Shown here: piece after piece, positions 1-8,624 of the stretch | Numbering within the stretch: the stretch's first letter is position 1 | Layout of the letters: the number at the start of each line of letters is the position of its first letter | Made by a program: the position numbers and the translations under genes | The notes under the pieces: generated by a model | Seen by the model: only the letters and a program-made list of their open reading frames with translations | What the model was told of the DNA's origin: nothing | The model's database searches: none | Origin: Robiginitomaculum sp. | GTDB taxonomy: Bacteria; Pseudomonadota; Alphaproteobacteria; Caulobacterales; Maricaulaceae | Assembly (NCBI GenBank): GCA_021776565.1 | Contig: JAJFFQ010000073.1 | Span: 1-54,016 of the forward strand | DNA length: 54,016 nt | Direction of reading: 5' to 3'

Positions 1-90
1 GGCGTGCCCGCCTCTGCTTGCCTCAAAATGCCGATGATCTGGCTGTCCGAATATCGTGACTTCTTCATGGATGAATCTCCTCAATCCTGA
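1..90 (+). CDS. possible 3' end of an upstream gene (partial)
   Basis: The frame starting at base 1 stays open until a TGA at 88-90. The last residues read SEYRDFFMDESPQS. It would overlap the start of the next gene by 35 bp, which is common in compact bacterial operons. Only 29 codons are visible and no domain can be recognised, so this may equally be chance. Confidence 0.25.
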   Translation, partial: GVPASACLKMPMIWLSEYRDFFMDESPQS

Positions 91-556
91 TTACGAGAAA
101 ATTCTACTTATCAATACCCTTAAAATACGGGAGTATTACCCCCTGATCGGTCTTGGTGGCTGGCTGCTGGCCAGAAAATTTCCGGCTTTGGGGTATGAGG
201 CCCCGCTTTGGCTACAACTTATCGGCGCAATGATGGCGCTGGCCGGCTTCGCGCTGGAGATATGGACGCTGGGGTTGTTTCGCCGCGCCAAAACTTCTGC
301 TTTGCCCTGGCAGGGCGATAAGGCGTTGATTGCCGAAGGTGCCTATAAAATTTCCCGAAACCCCATGTATGCGGGCATGTTATTACTGGTGAGCGGGCTT
401 TGTCTGGGCCTTGGCCTGACGGCTTCTCTGATTGCCATACCCTTTGGCGCACTGATTATTGACCGTATGGTCATCAGGGCCGAAGAGCGTTATCTCACGC
501 TACGCTTTGGCGATGCCTACCGCGCCTATTGCCAACAGGTACGCCGCTGGCTGTGA
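56..556 (+). CDS. isoprenylcysteine carboxyl methyltransferase-family membrane protein
   Basis: A 166-residue integral membrane protein with about four hydrophobic segments. The second half has the pattern of the ICMT/PEMT-like methyltransferase superfamily: GAYKISRNPMYAG at about residues 100-112, followed by a hydrophobic hairpin and a closing EERYLTLRFGDAYRAY motif before a basic tail. In the family these C-terminal residues build the SAM and substrate site at the membrane interface; the substrate here is unknown. The GTG at 56 opens the longest frame; an in-frame ATG at 71 is an alternative. Gene length fits bacterial members. There is no obvious partner gene, since acs downstream is on the other strand. 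The family assignment is firm, the specific reaction is not. Confidence 0.75.
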   Translation: MTSSWMNLLNPDYEKILLINTLKIREYYPLIGLGGWLLARKFPALGYEAPLWLQLIGAMMALAGFALEIWTLGLFRRAKTSALPWQGDKALIAEGAYKISRNPMYAGMLLLVSGLCLGLGLTASLIAIPFGALIIDRMVIRAEERYLTLRFGDAYRAYCQQVRRWL

Positions 557-603
557 TCCAAATTGCACGATTATAGTTGATCCTGATGGGTATCCCCTCT
601 GTC

Positions 604-630
604 GTCACCCCGGCGAAGGCCGGTATCCAG
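604..630. repeat. short palindromic REP-like repeat
   Basis: A 27-bp unit containing CCGGCGAAGGCCGG, which folds into a small hairpin, framed by GTCACC and TATCCAG. This has the form of the dispersed palindromic repeats common in alphaproteobacterial intergenic DNA. It lies in the 154-bp gap between two convergent genes (ending at 556 and 711), where it may act as a weak transcription stop. I see no other gene in the gap. Confidence 0.55.
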
Positions 631-710
631 CTTGAGGCATCAAAATAGATTGCGGCCAGTTTACCCTTGCGAAAGCGGCGGTAATAAAGACGCTTAGTGG
701 AAAATAAGCC

Positions 711-2648
711 CTACCTGTTCATTCGGTTGGCGATCAAATCATCAACAACGGCGGGTTCGGCCAGGGTGGAAGTGTCGCCCAGATTATCAAAATCATTTTC
801 AGCGATTTTGCGCAAAATGCGCCGCATAATTTTGCCGGATCTGGTTTTGGGTAGACCGGGGGCAAATTGCAGCAAATCCGGCGTGGCAACGGGGCCAATC
901 TCGGTACGCACATGCTTGCGCAGTTCGCCCCGCAACTCGTCCGATGGCTCACTTCCTGCCATGAGCGAGACATAAACATAAATCCCTTGCCCCTTGATTT
1001 TATGAGGATAACCGACAACGGCGGCTTCTGCTACTGCCGGATGAGAAACCAGTGCGCTTTCCACTTCGGCGGTGCCCATACGGTGGCCCGAAACGTTCAG
1101 CACATCATCAACCCGGCCCGTGATCCAGTAATAACCGTCCTCATCCCGGCGGCAGCCATCACCGGTAAAATAAAGCCCGGGATAGGTGATAAAATAGGTA
1201 TCAACAAAACGCTGGTGATCGCCATAAACGCTACGCATTTGCCCGGGCCATGAGCCGGAAATGCACAAATTGCCAGACGCTGCCCCGTGCAATTCCTTAC
1301 CATCGGCATCCACCAGCAAGGGTTTGATGCCAAAGAATGGCCGGGTGGCGGAACCGGGTTTTAGCGCCGTTGCACCGGGCAGCGGGGTAATCATGATGCC
1401 GCCGGTTTCTGTCTGCCACCAGGTATCAACAATCGGGCAGCGCCCCTCGCCCACCACTTCATAATACCAGTCCCAGGCTTCGGGGTTGATCGGCTCGCCC
1501 ACCGTACCCAAAAGTCGCAAGGATGAGCGGTCGGTCTTTGTAACAAATTCGTCCCCTGCGCCCATTAACGCCCGAATGGCGGTGGGCGCGGTATAGATAA
1601 TATTGACCTTGTGCTTGTCGCACACCTGCCAGAATCGTGAAGCATCGGGATAGTTTGGCACCCCCTCAAACATCAGGGTTGTCGCGCCATTGGCCAGCGG
1701 GCCGTAGACGATATAGCTGTGCCCGGTAACCCAGCCGACATCGGCGGTACACCAGTAAATATCCCCGTCATGGTAATCAAAAACGTATTGGTGGGTCATG
1801 GCGGCATAAACCAGATATCCGCCGCAGGTATGCAAAACGCCTTTTGGCGTGCCGGTGGAGCCGGATGTGTATAAAATAAACAACGGGTCTTCTGCGCTCA
1901 TCGGTTCCGCCGGGCAATCGGCGCTGACCGCTTTGGCAGCCGTTTCATAAACCACATCGCGGCCCGGCTTCATCCCCACATCAGCACCGGTGCGGGTAAT
2001 GGTAATGACGGTTTTCACCTCTGGGCATTGTTCCAGCGCCTTGTCGACATTGGCCTTCAAGGGGATGGTTTTGCCCCCGCGCACCCCTTCATCGGCGGTG
2101 ATGATGCAGGTTGAGGTGCAATCCAGTATACGCCCAGCCAATGCGCCTGGCGAGAAACCGCCAAACACCACCGAATGAACCGCGCCAATGCGGGCGCAGG
2201 CCAGCATGGCATAGGCGGCTTCGACCACCATGGGCATATACAGCGTCACCCGATCGCCTTTTTTAACCCCGCGACTTTTTAGCACATTGGCAAAGCGGCA
2301 TACCTGCTGGTGCAACTCCTTATATGTGATGTGTTTGGAAACGTCCGAGTCATCACCTTCCCAGATGATGGCGGTTTGATCGCCGCGCGCCTCTAAATGG
2401 CGATCAATGCAATTATGGGAAACGTTGAGGGTGCCATCGCCATACCAGCGTATATGCAGATTGTCGGTGTCAAAGCTGCAGTCTGAAATTTTCGTATAGG
2501 GCGTGAACCAGTCGAGACGCTGGCCTTGCTCACCCCAAAACGCATCAGGGTCTTTTACCGATGCCTGATAAAGGCGCTGGTATTGGGCATTATCGGCAAA
2601 GGCGCGGCTCGCCCATTCTGCGCTTACGGGATAGGTTTTGGTGTCCAT
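711..2648 (-). CDS. acs: acetyl-CoA synthetase (AMP-forming)
   Basis: Converts acetate, ATP and CoA to acetyl-CoA through an acetyl-AMP intermediate in the cytoplasm. The 645-residue product has the usual Acs length and the full adenylate-forming architecture: N-terminal ACAS region, the phosphate-binding [12 protein letters not shown] loop, the core [16 protein letters not shown], and the C-terminal [11 protein letters not shown] segment. The lysine at about 606 in that segment is the residue reversibly acetylated in the family. I chose the ATG at 2648 (MDTKTYPVS); the frame stays open upstream to 2861, but that stretch does not resemble Acs and would overlap the divergent kelch gene. The gap to that gene is only 76 bp, so the two probably share a promoter region. 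Confidence 0.97.
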   Translation of the reverse strand: MDTKTYPVSAEWASRAFADNAQYQRLYQASVKDPDAFWGEQGQRLDWFTPYTKISDCSFDTDNLHIRWYGDGTLNVSHNCIDRHLEARGDQTAIIWEGDDSDVSKHITYKELHQQVCRFANVLKSRGVKKGDRVTLYMPMVVEAAYAMLACARIGAVHSVVFGGFSPGALAGRILDCTSTCIITADEGVRGGKTIPLKANVDKALEQCPEVKTVITITRTGADVGMKPGRDVVYETAAKAVSADCPAEPMSAEDPLFILYTSGSTGTPKGVLHTCGGYLVYAAMTHQYVFDYHDGDIYWCTADVGWVTGHSYIVYGPLANGATTLMFEGVPNYPDASRFWQVCDKHKVNIIYTAPTAIRALMGAGDEFVTKTDRSSLRLLGTVGEPINPEAWDWYYEVVGEGRCPIVDTWWQTETGGIMITPLPGATALKPGSATRPFFGIKPLLVDADGKELHGAASGNLCISGSWPGQMRSVYGDHQRFVDTYFITYPGLYFTGDGCRRDEDGYYWITGRVDDVLNVSGHRMGTAEVESALVSHPAVAEAAVVGYPHKIKGQGIYVYVSLMAGSEPSDELRGELRKHVRTEIGPVATPDLLQFAPGLPKTRSGKIMRRILRKIAENDFDNLGDTSTLAEPAVVDDLIANRMNR

Positions 2649-2724
2649 TTTGGCCCTCGTAAATAATGTTTTGCCTAAGTGTTCCAGCCATGAGAGGTTT
2701 AGGCAAGGTTTTGGAGTGCAACCC

Positions 2725-3801
2725 ATGATAAATTTTTTCAATATCAAGCTTTCTTTTATTTTGGCCATTACCTTGGTTTTTTTGGTGACGGGTTGCGCGG
2801 CGCAAAATTCAAAGGATATGCCTGACGGTATTATCGCCCATTTACCTGCACCCATAACCAATAATGCGATCGCCCTGGTTGGGGATACGGCCTATTCCTT
2901 TGCTGGTTTGCATGTGGGCAAAACCTGGCAAGACGCCAGTCCAAATGCCTATGCTTGCGGCCTTGACCAAGGCATTTGCCGGACATTGTTACCCCTGCCC
3001 GATGGTGTTGGCCGCCTGGCGGCAATTGCCGCCACGGTGCAGGGCAAGGTTTATATATTTGGTGGCTATACAGTGGCAGAGGACGGCGCGGAAAAATCAA
3101 CGCCCGAGGTCTGGATTTTTAATCCCAAAGAGGAAAACTACGCTCGCGCCGCCGACATGCCGGTGCCGGTGGATGACGTGGTCGCACTGGTTTATCAGGA
3201 TCGCTATATCTATCTTGTCTCCGGCTGGCATGACACGGGAAATGTTGATCTGGTTCAGGTGCTGGATACGAAAGAAAATCGCTGGTTCAACGCCAACACA
3301 TATCCGGGTAATCCGGTGTTTGGTCATGCTGGCGGTATGACCGGCCATACCATGGTTATTTGTGATGGTGTCAAGATTGTCCCGCCGCCAGCTGACGGTG
3401 GCCGCCGCAGCTTTGTTGGTTCGGCGCAGTGCTGGCGCGGTGATATTGATGTGAGCGACCCGGCGGCTATAAACTGGCGTCAATTGCGCTCTCTACCACC
3501 GGCACATTATCGCATGGCTTCAACGGCTTACGATGAAAAAATCGTTTTTATTGGTGGCACGGCAAACCCCTATAACTATAACGGCATTGGTTATGACGAT
3601 GCGCCCTCTAAACCTGTCAAACACGTATGGGCTTATGACACAAACAAGGATAAATTTGAGATACTGCAAGACATGCCTGTTGCCAGTATGGATCATCGCG
3701 GGGCGCTGCTCTGGCGCGAGCGGATTGTTATCCTGGGGGGCATGGCAGAGGATCAAAGAGTGATGAACGAGGTCAGGATATTCAGCCCTCAGCCTCGTTA
3801 A
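2725..3801 (+). CDS. kelch-repeat lipoprotein
   Basis: A 358-residue secreted protein. The N-terminus has a basic start, a hydrophobic stretch and the lipobox LVTGC, predicting a lipid anchor at the cysteine. The rest shows repeated beta-propeller blades of the kelch type, with spaced GG pairs and aromatic residues such as [18 protein letters not shown] and [11 protein letters not shown]. Bacterial relatives include N-acetylneuraminate epimerase-like proteins, but no sialic-acid genes are nearby, so the ligand is unknown. The ATG at 2725 was chosen because it gives a proper lipoprotein signal; the open frame upstream overlaps acs. The last 20 bp overlap the 3' end of the convergent decarboxylase gene. 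Confidence 0.8.
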   Translation: MINFFNIKLSFILAITLVFLVTGCAAQNSKDMPDGIIAHLPAPITNNAIALVGDTAYSFAGLHVGKTWQDASPNAYACGLDQGICRTLLPLPDGVGRLAAIAATVQGKVYIFGGYTVAEDGAEKSTPEVWIFNPKEENYARAADMPVPVDDVVALVYQDRYIYLVSGWHDTGNVDLVQVLDTKENRWFNANTYPGNPVFGHAGGMTGHTMVICDGVKIVPPPADGGRRSFVGSAQCWRGDIDVSDPAAINWRQLRSLPPAHYRMASTAYDEKIVFIGGTANPYNYNGIGYDDAPSKPVKHVWAYDTNKDKFEILQDMPVASMDHRGALLWRERIVILGGMAEDQRVMNEVRIFSPQPR

Positions 3802-5218
3802 TGATGACCTTTGCTGCCGCTAAAAAATGGTCAAAGAACTGCGTAATATCGGCTTCACTGGCTGCATCATTGGCGATCAGTAAACGGATGCAAGTTTGCT
3901 GGTTTATCTGGCCAAGCCCGACAATTGCCGTGCCAGTTTCATAGAGATGCTGGCGGATTTGTCGGTTCAGTGTATCGACGCAAAACCCGTCCGGGGCGCG
4001 AAACCGAAAATTTATATTGAAACTTTCCCGGGGTACGATCAGTTCCAGTTCAGGGGTTTGTAAAACCAGCTGTTCGGCAAATTCAGCCTTGGCTAAAAAT
4101 CGCTCGATACGGGCGACAAAACCTGCTTGGCCAGAAAACTTCCAGGCCAGAAAAATTTTCAATACGTCGGTATGACGGCCGCATTGCAAAGACAGGGCGC
4201 CAAGATCTGCCGGGCGATCCTGATCCGTTCCCCGAAAAATATAATCGTCATTGCCGCTGGTAATGGTTGAGTGCAAAATCTCTGACCCACTCCCTTTTTG
4301 GCCGTTTATCAGCAGAAAATTACAGACCATGGGGATGCCGTGCATTTTGTGAAAATCGAAGGTAAAGGAATTAACCTGTTCGAGACCTGGCAAAAATTCT
4401 GCACTCCGGGATTGTGATAAAAACACCGACCCACCCCAGGCACCATCAACATGCACCCAGAAATCAGTGCCGCAACTATTCCTAAGCGCACATATTTCGC
4501 CCACAGGGTCATAGGCACCACGTACTGTGGTTGCCGCCGTTGCCCCAACGAAGAACGGTATTTTGCCCTCATTCTTTGCCTTGATGATCTGCGCTTCCAG
4601 GGCGCTGATCTGCATTCGTCCCCGATCATCGACCGGAATTTTTACCAGATTATCAGTACCGATGCCCAACACATTGGCGGCCTTGTCCATGGAATAATGC
4701 GCTTCGGAATTAACAAAGGCGACCAGTTGTGGAGCACCATTAAGACCTGAGGTTTTTGCGGTTTTTATGGTCAGATTTCGTGCCGCCATCATGGCAATCA
4801 AATTGCCGTTTGACGATCCGGTGGTCATTTGTCCTTCGCCATTCTTGAAATTGGCAATGCTCAAAAACTCATCAATGAGATACTTTTCCATCTCGGTGGA
4901 TACGGGCGCTGATTCAAACGTACAGGCAGAGGTATGGGCAATCGTGCTGACCATTTCGCCGATTATTGCCGGCATGTTGGCATCGGCCCACATACGATTC
5001 CAGAACTGCGGGTGCCCGGTTTTAACCGCGTATTTCAAATATGTTTCAACCCAGTCAAAAACCTGGTCATAGCTTTGGGCAGCGGACTCCTTTTGGAGAT
5101 CAAGTTTGTCCCGTAAATTTGCCGGCGCGTGATAGTCCAGTACTGAACCGCTTTTTTGAGTGGCACGATAATCTTTGAGGATAGCCAAAAGGCGATTAAA
5201 AACGTCAGCATCAGTCAT
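3782..5218 (-). CDS. PLP-dependent group II decarboxylase-like enzyme
   Basis: A 478-residue fold-type I PLP enzyme. Visible landmarks are the phosphate-binding TTGSSNGNLIAMM (about 132-144), the ring-stacking His in SEAHYSMDKAA (H174), the cofactor Asp in VHVDGAWGGS (D258) and the Schiff-base lysine in DFHKMHG (K291). This order is that of the glutamate, aromatic amino acid and cysteine sulfinate decarboxylase family (PF00282). The usual DPHKW is replaced by DFHKM, so the substrate cannot be named. The frame stays open upstream to 5323, but that part is a translation of the tRNA-Arg gene, so the ATG at 5218 was chosen. It is convergent with the kelch gene. Confidence 0.8.
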   Translation of the reverse strand: MTDADVFNRLLAILKDYRATQKSGSVLDYHAPANLRDKLDLQKESAAQSYDQVFDWVETYLKYAVKTGHPQFWNRMWADANMPAIIGEMVSTIAHTSACTFESAPVSTEMEKYLIDEFLSIANFKNGEGQMTTGSSNGNLIAMMAARNLTIKTAKTSGLNGAPQLVAFVNSEAHYSMDKAANVLGIGTDNLVKIPVDDRGRMQISALEAQIIKAKNEGKIPFFVGATAATTVRGAYDPVGEICALRNSCGTDFWVHVDGAWGGSVFLSQSRSAEFLPGLEQVNSFTFDFHKMHGIPMVCNFLLINGQKGSGSEILHSTITSGNDDYIFRGTDQDRPADLGALSLQCGRHTDVLKIFLAWKFSGQAGFVARIERFLAKAEFAEQLVLQTPELELIVPRESFNINFRFRAPDGFCVDTLNRQIRQHLYETGTAIVGLGQINQQTCIRLLIANDAASEADITQFFDHFLAAAKVIINEAEG

Positions 5219-5243
5219 TATGGGTTTTGACCTCAAGGGAGAA

Positions 5244-5320
5244 TGGCGCGCCGAGGAAGATTCGAACTCCCGACCCCCAGATTCGTAGTCTGGTGCTCTA
5301 TCCAGCTGAGCTATCGGCGC
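5244..5320 (-). tRNA. tRNA-Arg (anticodon ACG)
   Basis: On the minus strand a 77-nt cloverleaf starts GCGCCGA and ends TCGGCGC-G-CCA, giving a perfect 7-bp acceptor stem, with the CCA encoded. The D arm is GCTC/GAGC, the anticodon arm is CCAGA-CTACGAA-TCTGG with anticodon ACG, and the T arm is GGGAG-TTCGAAT-CTTCC with one G-T pair. ACG is normally deaminated to ICG and reads CGU, CGC and CGA. It lies 25 bp upstream of the decarboxylase gene on the same strand. Confidence 0.97.
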
Positions 5321-5427
5321 CATAACGTCAGAGATAACCCCGGCGAAGGCGCGGAACCTAACGCCGCTTGTGCGTCAAGGCAAGCACTGCGCATGGCAAT
5401 TTCACATGCGGGCATACAGACAAACTA

Positions 5428-6456
5428 TTACGGTAAATAATCACACCACGATACAGCATCACCCAGACTTTTGGCCTCATAAACACCGCGGGCGACGGCC
5501 CGGGCCAGACAATCTGCAGCCAATGCCCCAAGGCGTGTCAGGGTCAACTCATCCGGGTAAGGAGCATCCCCTGATCCGGTGGCCAGTGCAAAAACAATAT
5601 CGCCATCAAAGGGTGCATGAGCCGGACGGATGGCGCGCGCAAGACCATCCTGTGCCATGATCGCCAGGCGCTTGGCCTGAGACGGGCTAAGGTGTGCCGA
5701 GGTAGCCACAACGCCCAATGTGGTGTTTTGCCGTGCGCCCGGGTTCAGTTTTGCGACGCCCCAATCATCGCCATCCACATGGATATCTTCAGGCCAGCCT
5801 ACACCGCCAAATTCTTCGCTGATTTCATAAGGCGCTGCCCAAAAATTGCGCGTGCCGGGTACCAGAGCCGAGCCAAAACTGTTCACCGCCGCAAGTGTAC
5901 CAATGGCCAGACCATCATCAGTTACAATTGACGCACTGCCCAATCCGCCTTTCAGACTGCCGGCCAAAGCACCATAACCCGCGCCGACATTGCCAAGGGA
6001 AACATTGGTGTTGGCGTTTGCCAGGGCTTGCTTTCCCAATACATGATAGGGCGGGTGATCGCCCCAGTTCTTGTCCCCACCATTAGCAAGGTCATAAAGA
6101 ATCGCAGCCGGAACAATGGGAGAGCGCGGCACGCCCGGCATGTCCATTATCGCAAAACCGCGTCCCTGCGCCCCCAGGGCCGACGTAATTCCATCGGCAG
6201 CGCCAAGGCCATAAACCGAGCCACCGGCCAGCACCAAAGCATCAATACGTTCCACCAGATTTTCCGCCTTTAGCGCATCTGTTTCGCGCGTGCCCGGCCC
6301 ACCGCCGCGAACATCCACGCCAGCAATGGCCGACTCATCACACAAAACAACCGTTACCCCGGTGCGTGCATTTTCATCTTGCGCATTGCCCACACGCAGT
6401 CCGGGAATGTCGGTCAGGGTATTTTTTAATCCCGGTTTGGCATTTTTTATGCTCAT
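5428..6456 (-). CDS. P1 family (DmpA/BapA-type) N-terminal nucleophile peptidase
   Basis: A 342-residue member of the S58/P1 family, whose members cut themselves once and then act as aminopeptidases or beta-peptidyl hydrolases. The N-terminal ITDIPGLRVGNA-type opening appears as LTDIPGLRVGNAQDE; then come RGGGPGTRETD (about 50-60), LAGGSVYGLGAADG (about 77-89) and the cleavage region RQNTTLGVVATSA (about 242-254). The family cleaves just before a Ser or Thr in this position, so T245 or T246 is the likely nucleophile. The ATG at 6456 was chosen because everything upstream lacks family similarity and runs into the divergent ggt gene 61 bp away. There is no signal peptide, so it is probably cytoplasmic. 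Confidence 0.85.
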   Translation of the reverse strand: MSIKNAKPGLKNTLTDIPGLRVGNAQDENARTGVTVVLCDESAIAGVDVRGGGPGTRETDALKAENLVERIDALVLAGGSVYGLGAADGITSALGAQGRGFAIMDMPGVPRSPIVPAAILYDLANGGDKNWGDHPPYHVLGKQALANANTNVSLGNVGAGYGALAGSLKGGLGSASIVTDDGLAIGTLAAVNSFGSALVPGTRNFWAAPYEISEEFGGVGWPEDIHVDGDDWGVAKLNPGARQNTTLGVVATSAHLSPSQAKRLAIMAQDGLARAIRPAHAPFDGDIVFALATGSGDAPYPDELTLTRLGALAADCLARAVARGVYEAKSLGDAVSWCDYLP

Positions 6457-6517
6457 GGTGGTTTTCCTCAGGCGCAAGCACGTTATGTTTGTCGAAAATG
6501 ATCCGCGGGAGCAAGAG

Positions 6518-8254
6518 ATGAAACGTCTGATTATATGCCTTTTTCTTGGCCTTGTAGCCTGTACGGGGCCGCAAATAAGTAAAACCCAAGGCACTAGGGC
6601 CGGGCCATTACCCGTTGGCGGCATGGTGGTCGCGGCCAATCCACTGGCGGTGGAGGCAGGGCTTTCCATGTTGCGCCAGGGCGGCAGCGCACTGGATGCG
6701 GCGATTGCTGTGCAAACCGTATTGGGACTAGTGGAGCCACAAAGCTCGGGCCTGGGCGGCGGCGCATTTATGCTTTATTATGACGCCAAAACTGGCGAAA
6801 TTTCCTCATTTGACGGGCGCGAAACTGCCCCGGTCCGGGCTAGCGCGGAAATGTTTTTAGGCACGGACGGCAAGCCCTTATCTTATCTGGAAGCGGTAAA
6901 TTCTGGCCGCGCCGTGGGGGTACCGGGGGCCATGGACATGCTGGCCCTTGCCCATAATGAGTTTGGCGTTTTGCTATGGGAGGCCGCGTTTGCACCAGCC
7001 ATTACCCTTGCCCAGAACGGGTTTGCCGTGTCGCCACGCATGGCCGGGTCACTAAAGGCCTACGGTCATCGCGGCCAACTGGATCAAAATGCAGCATCAC
7101 AGGTATACTTTTTTCTTGCCGATGGATCGCCGTTGCCCGCCGGGCATTGGCTAACAAACCCTGACTATGCGGCCAGCCTTCGGGCGTTGAGCACCAATCC
7201 CCGGGCGTTGCTGGAAGGACAGATTGGTGCAGATATTGTTGCAGCAACCAGGCTGGAACCGCGCCCCGGTACATTATCGCTTGACGACATGGCCACATAC
7301 CATGCGAGCAAGCGCAAGGCCGTATGTCGCCCCTATAAAGATATGCAAATATGCAGTGCGCCACCACCATCATCGGGCGGTGTGGCGATGAATTCCCTTA
7401 TGGGTATGTTGGCGCATTTCAGTTTTTCAGAAACGGGTGCTGCGGATCCTTATAACTGGCACTTGCTTATCGAGGCACAACGTCTGGCCTATGCCGATCG
7501 GGATCTATATGTGGCCGATGATCGCTTTGTCACGGTGCCAGTGGATGGGCTTCTTAATCCGGCTTATCTGCAACGTCGTGCCGCACTTATATCGCCAACA
7601 CGCGCCATTATGCACGTCGCGGCCGGGCCGCCCGAAGCGGTATTTAGCCCTGAGCAATTACGCGAAGTGGGCAAGGACAATACCGAAGAAGTGCCCGGCA
7701 CCTCACATTTTTCCATTGTCGATGGGGAAGGTAATGTGGTGGCCATGACCACAACGGTGGAAAGCGCCTTTGGTTCCAAACGCTTTACCAATGGTTTTTT
7801 GCTCAATAACCAGCTTACCGATTTTGCCAAATATCCTTATGCCAAGGATGGCAAGCCATTGGCAAACGCCCCGGCACCGGGTAAACGCCCGCGCTCGTCC
7901 ATGTCGCCGACCATTGTGCTGGACAAGGATAATGGTTTTGTCATGGCCACCGGCTCGGCGGGGGGGAATTCCATCATTGCCTATACCGCCAAAACTCTGG
8001 TCGGGGTTCTGGAATGGGGGTTAAGTCCGCAAGAGGCCATCAATTTGCCCAATGTTGTGGCGCGCGGTGATGTCACCCGCGTGGAAAATACTATCACCGA
8101 TGCTGACCTGGTTCCGGCGCTGATTGCCATGGGACATACGGTGCAGTCCACACGGGGTGAAAATTCCGGGCTTCATGTTATTGTCAAGCAACCTGATGGC
8201 ACTCTTGTTGGCGGTGCTGATCCGCGCCGCGAGGGTGTAGTGCGCGTGCCTTAA
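6518..8254 (+). CDS. ggt: gamma-glutamyltransferase, lipoprotein type
   Basis: Cleaves or transfers the gamma-glutamyl group of glutathione and related compounds outside the cytoplasm. The 578-residue precursor starts with a lipoprotein signal (lipobox LVAC, Cys15). The large-subunit region has LVEPQSSGLGGGAF (about 71-84) and SFDGRETAP. The autoprocessing site is PGTSHFSIVD, with the catalytic Thr at about 395 becoming the N-terminus of the small subunit; the TTTVE and GNSIIAYTAKTL segments follow as in the family. A GGGAGCAAGAG stretch just before the ATG at 6518 serves as ribosome binding site. It is divergent from the P1 peptidase, and both may take part in peptide turnover. Confidence 0.93.
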   Translation: MKRLIICLFLGLVACTGPQISKTQGTRAGPLPVGGMVVAANPLAVEAGLSMLRQGGSALDAAIAVQTVLGLVEPQSSGLGGGAFMLYYDAKTGEISSFDGRETAPVRASAEMFLGTDGKPLSYLEAVNSGRAVGVPGAMDMLALAHNEFGVLLWEAAFAPAITLAQNGFAVSPRMAGSLKAYGHRGQLDQNAASQVYFFLADGSPLPAGHWLTNPDYAASLRALSTNPRALLEGQIGADIVAATRLEPRPGTLSLDDMATYHASKRKAVCRPYKDMQICSAPPPSSGGVAMNSLMGMLAHFSFSETGAADPYNWHLLIEAQRLAYADRDLYVADDRFVTVPVDGLLNPAYLQRRAALISPTRAIMHVAAGPPEAVFSPEQLREVGKDNTEEVPGTSHFSIVDGEGNVVAMTTTVESAFGSKRFTNGFLLNNQLTDFAKYPYAKDGKPLANAPAPGKRPRSSMSPTIVLDKDNGFVMATGSAGGNSIIAYTAKTLVGVLEWGLSPQEAINLPNVVARGDVTRVENTITDADLVPALIAMGHTVQSTRGENSGLHVIVKQPDGTLVGGADPRREGVVRVP

Positions 8255-8279
8255 TTTCTACAGCAACGGAGAAACCTAG

Positions 8280-8622
8280 ATGACAGATATTATGGATGGA
8301 GTTGTTATTGGTGCCGCTGGTGGTGCCTTGGCTGGCATCACAATTCTCTCCTTAGATTATTTGGGCCGCAAAATCAGAGAATGTTGCGAAAAGCGTCGTG
8401 TCTATTCAATGTTGCGAAAAGCGTCGTGTCTATTCATGGCTAAATAATAATATTCCCACTAGGAAAGGTGAACAATTCAGGTCAACACGAGCAATCGCTA
8501 GTCACAATAACCTTACTGAAGATCGGGTGCGGTTTCTTTGCAGTCATCACAAGAACATCTATCTTTCGACAGGTGAAGCCGAAGATATTTGGGGCATTAA
8601 CCCATCAACAGACCGCAAATAA
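8280..8622 (+). pseudogene. small membrane-anchored protein gene disrupted by a 28-bp tandem duplication
   Basis: An ATG at 8280 opens a frame encoding a hydrophobic segment (VVIGAAGGALAGITILSL) and then CCEKRRVYS. It then enters a second copy of the same 28 bp and stops at 8447 after 55 residues. Removing one copy restores a single 104-residue frame: the YS is followed by WLNNNIPTRKG and continues to the TAA at 8620-8622. Since 28 is not a multiple of three, the duplication causes the frameshift. The intact form would have one N-terminal membrane helix and a soluble tail ending INPSTDRK. I do not recognise the family. It may be a recent pseudogene or a reversibly switched gene. It starts 25 bp after ggt. 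Confidence 0.7.
8381..8436. repeat. perfect 28-bp tandem duplication
   Basis: Two adjacent identical 28-bp copies, 8381-8408 and 8409-8436, each beginning ATGTTGCG and ending TCTATTCA. There is no spacer and no third copy, so this is a simple duplication rather than an array. Confidence 0.95.
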
Positions 8623-8624
8623 AC

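Noticed and set aside
711-2648. Several open frames on the plus strand across acs
   Set aside because: They are antisense shadows caused by codon bias of acs, with no domain content; the same applies to similar antisense frames over the other long genes.
5219-5323. N-terminal extension of the PLP decarboxylase frame (APIAQLDRAPDYES...)
   Set aside because: This is the translation of the tRNA-Arg gene on the same strand, a well-known artefact; the ATG at 5218 is the natural start.
6290-6517. N-terminal extension of the gamma-glutamyltransferase frame
   Set aside because: It runs through the divergent P1 peptidase gene and would bury the lipoprotein signal; start at 6518 has a ribosome binding site.
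8381-8436. Possible CRISPR-like repeat
   Set aside because: Only two units, directly adjacent with no spacer, inside a coding frame; it is a tandem duplication.
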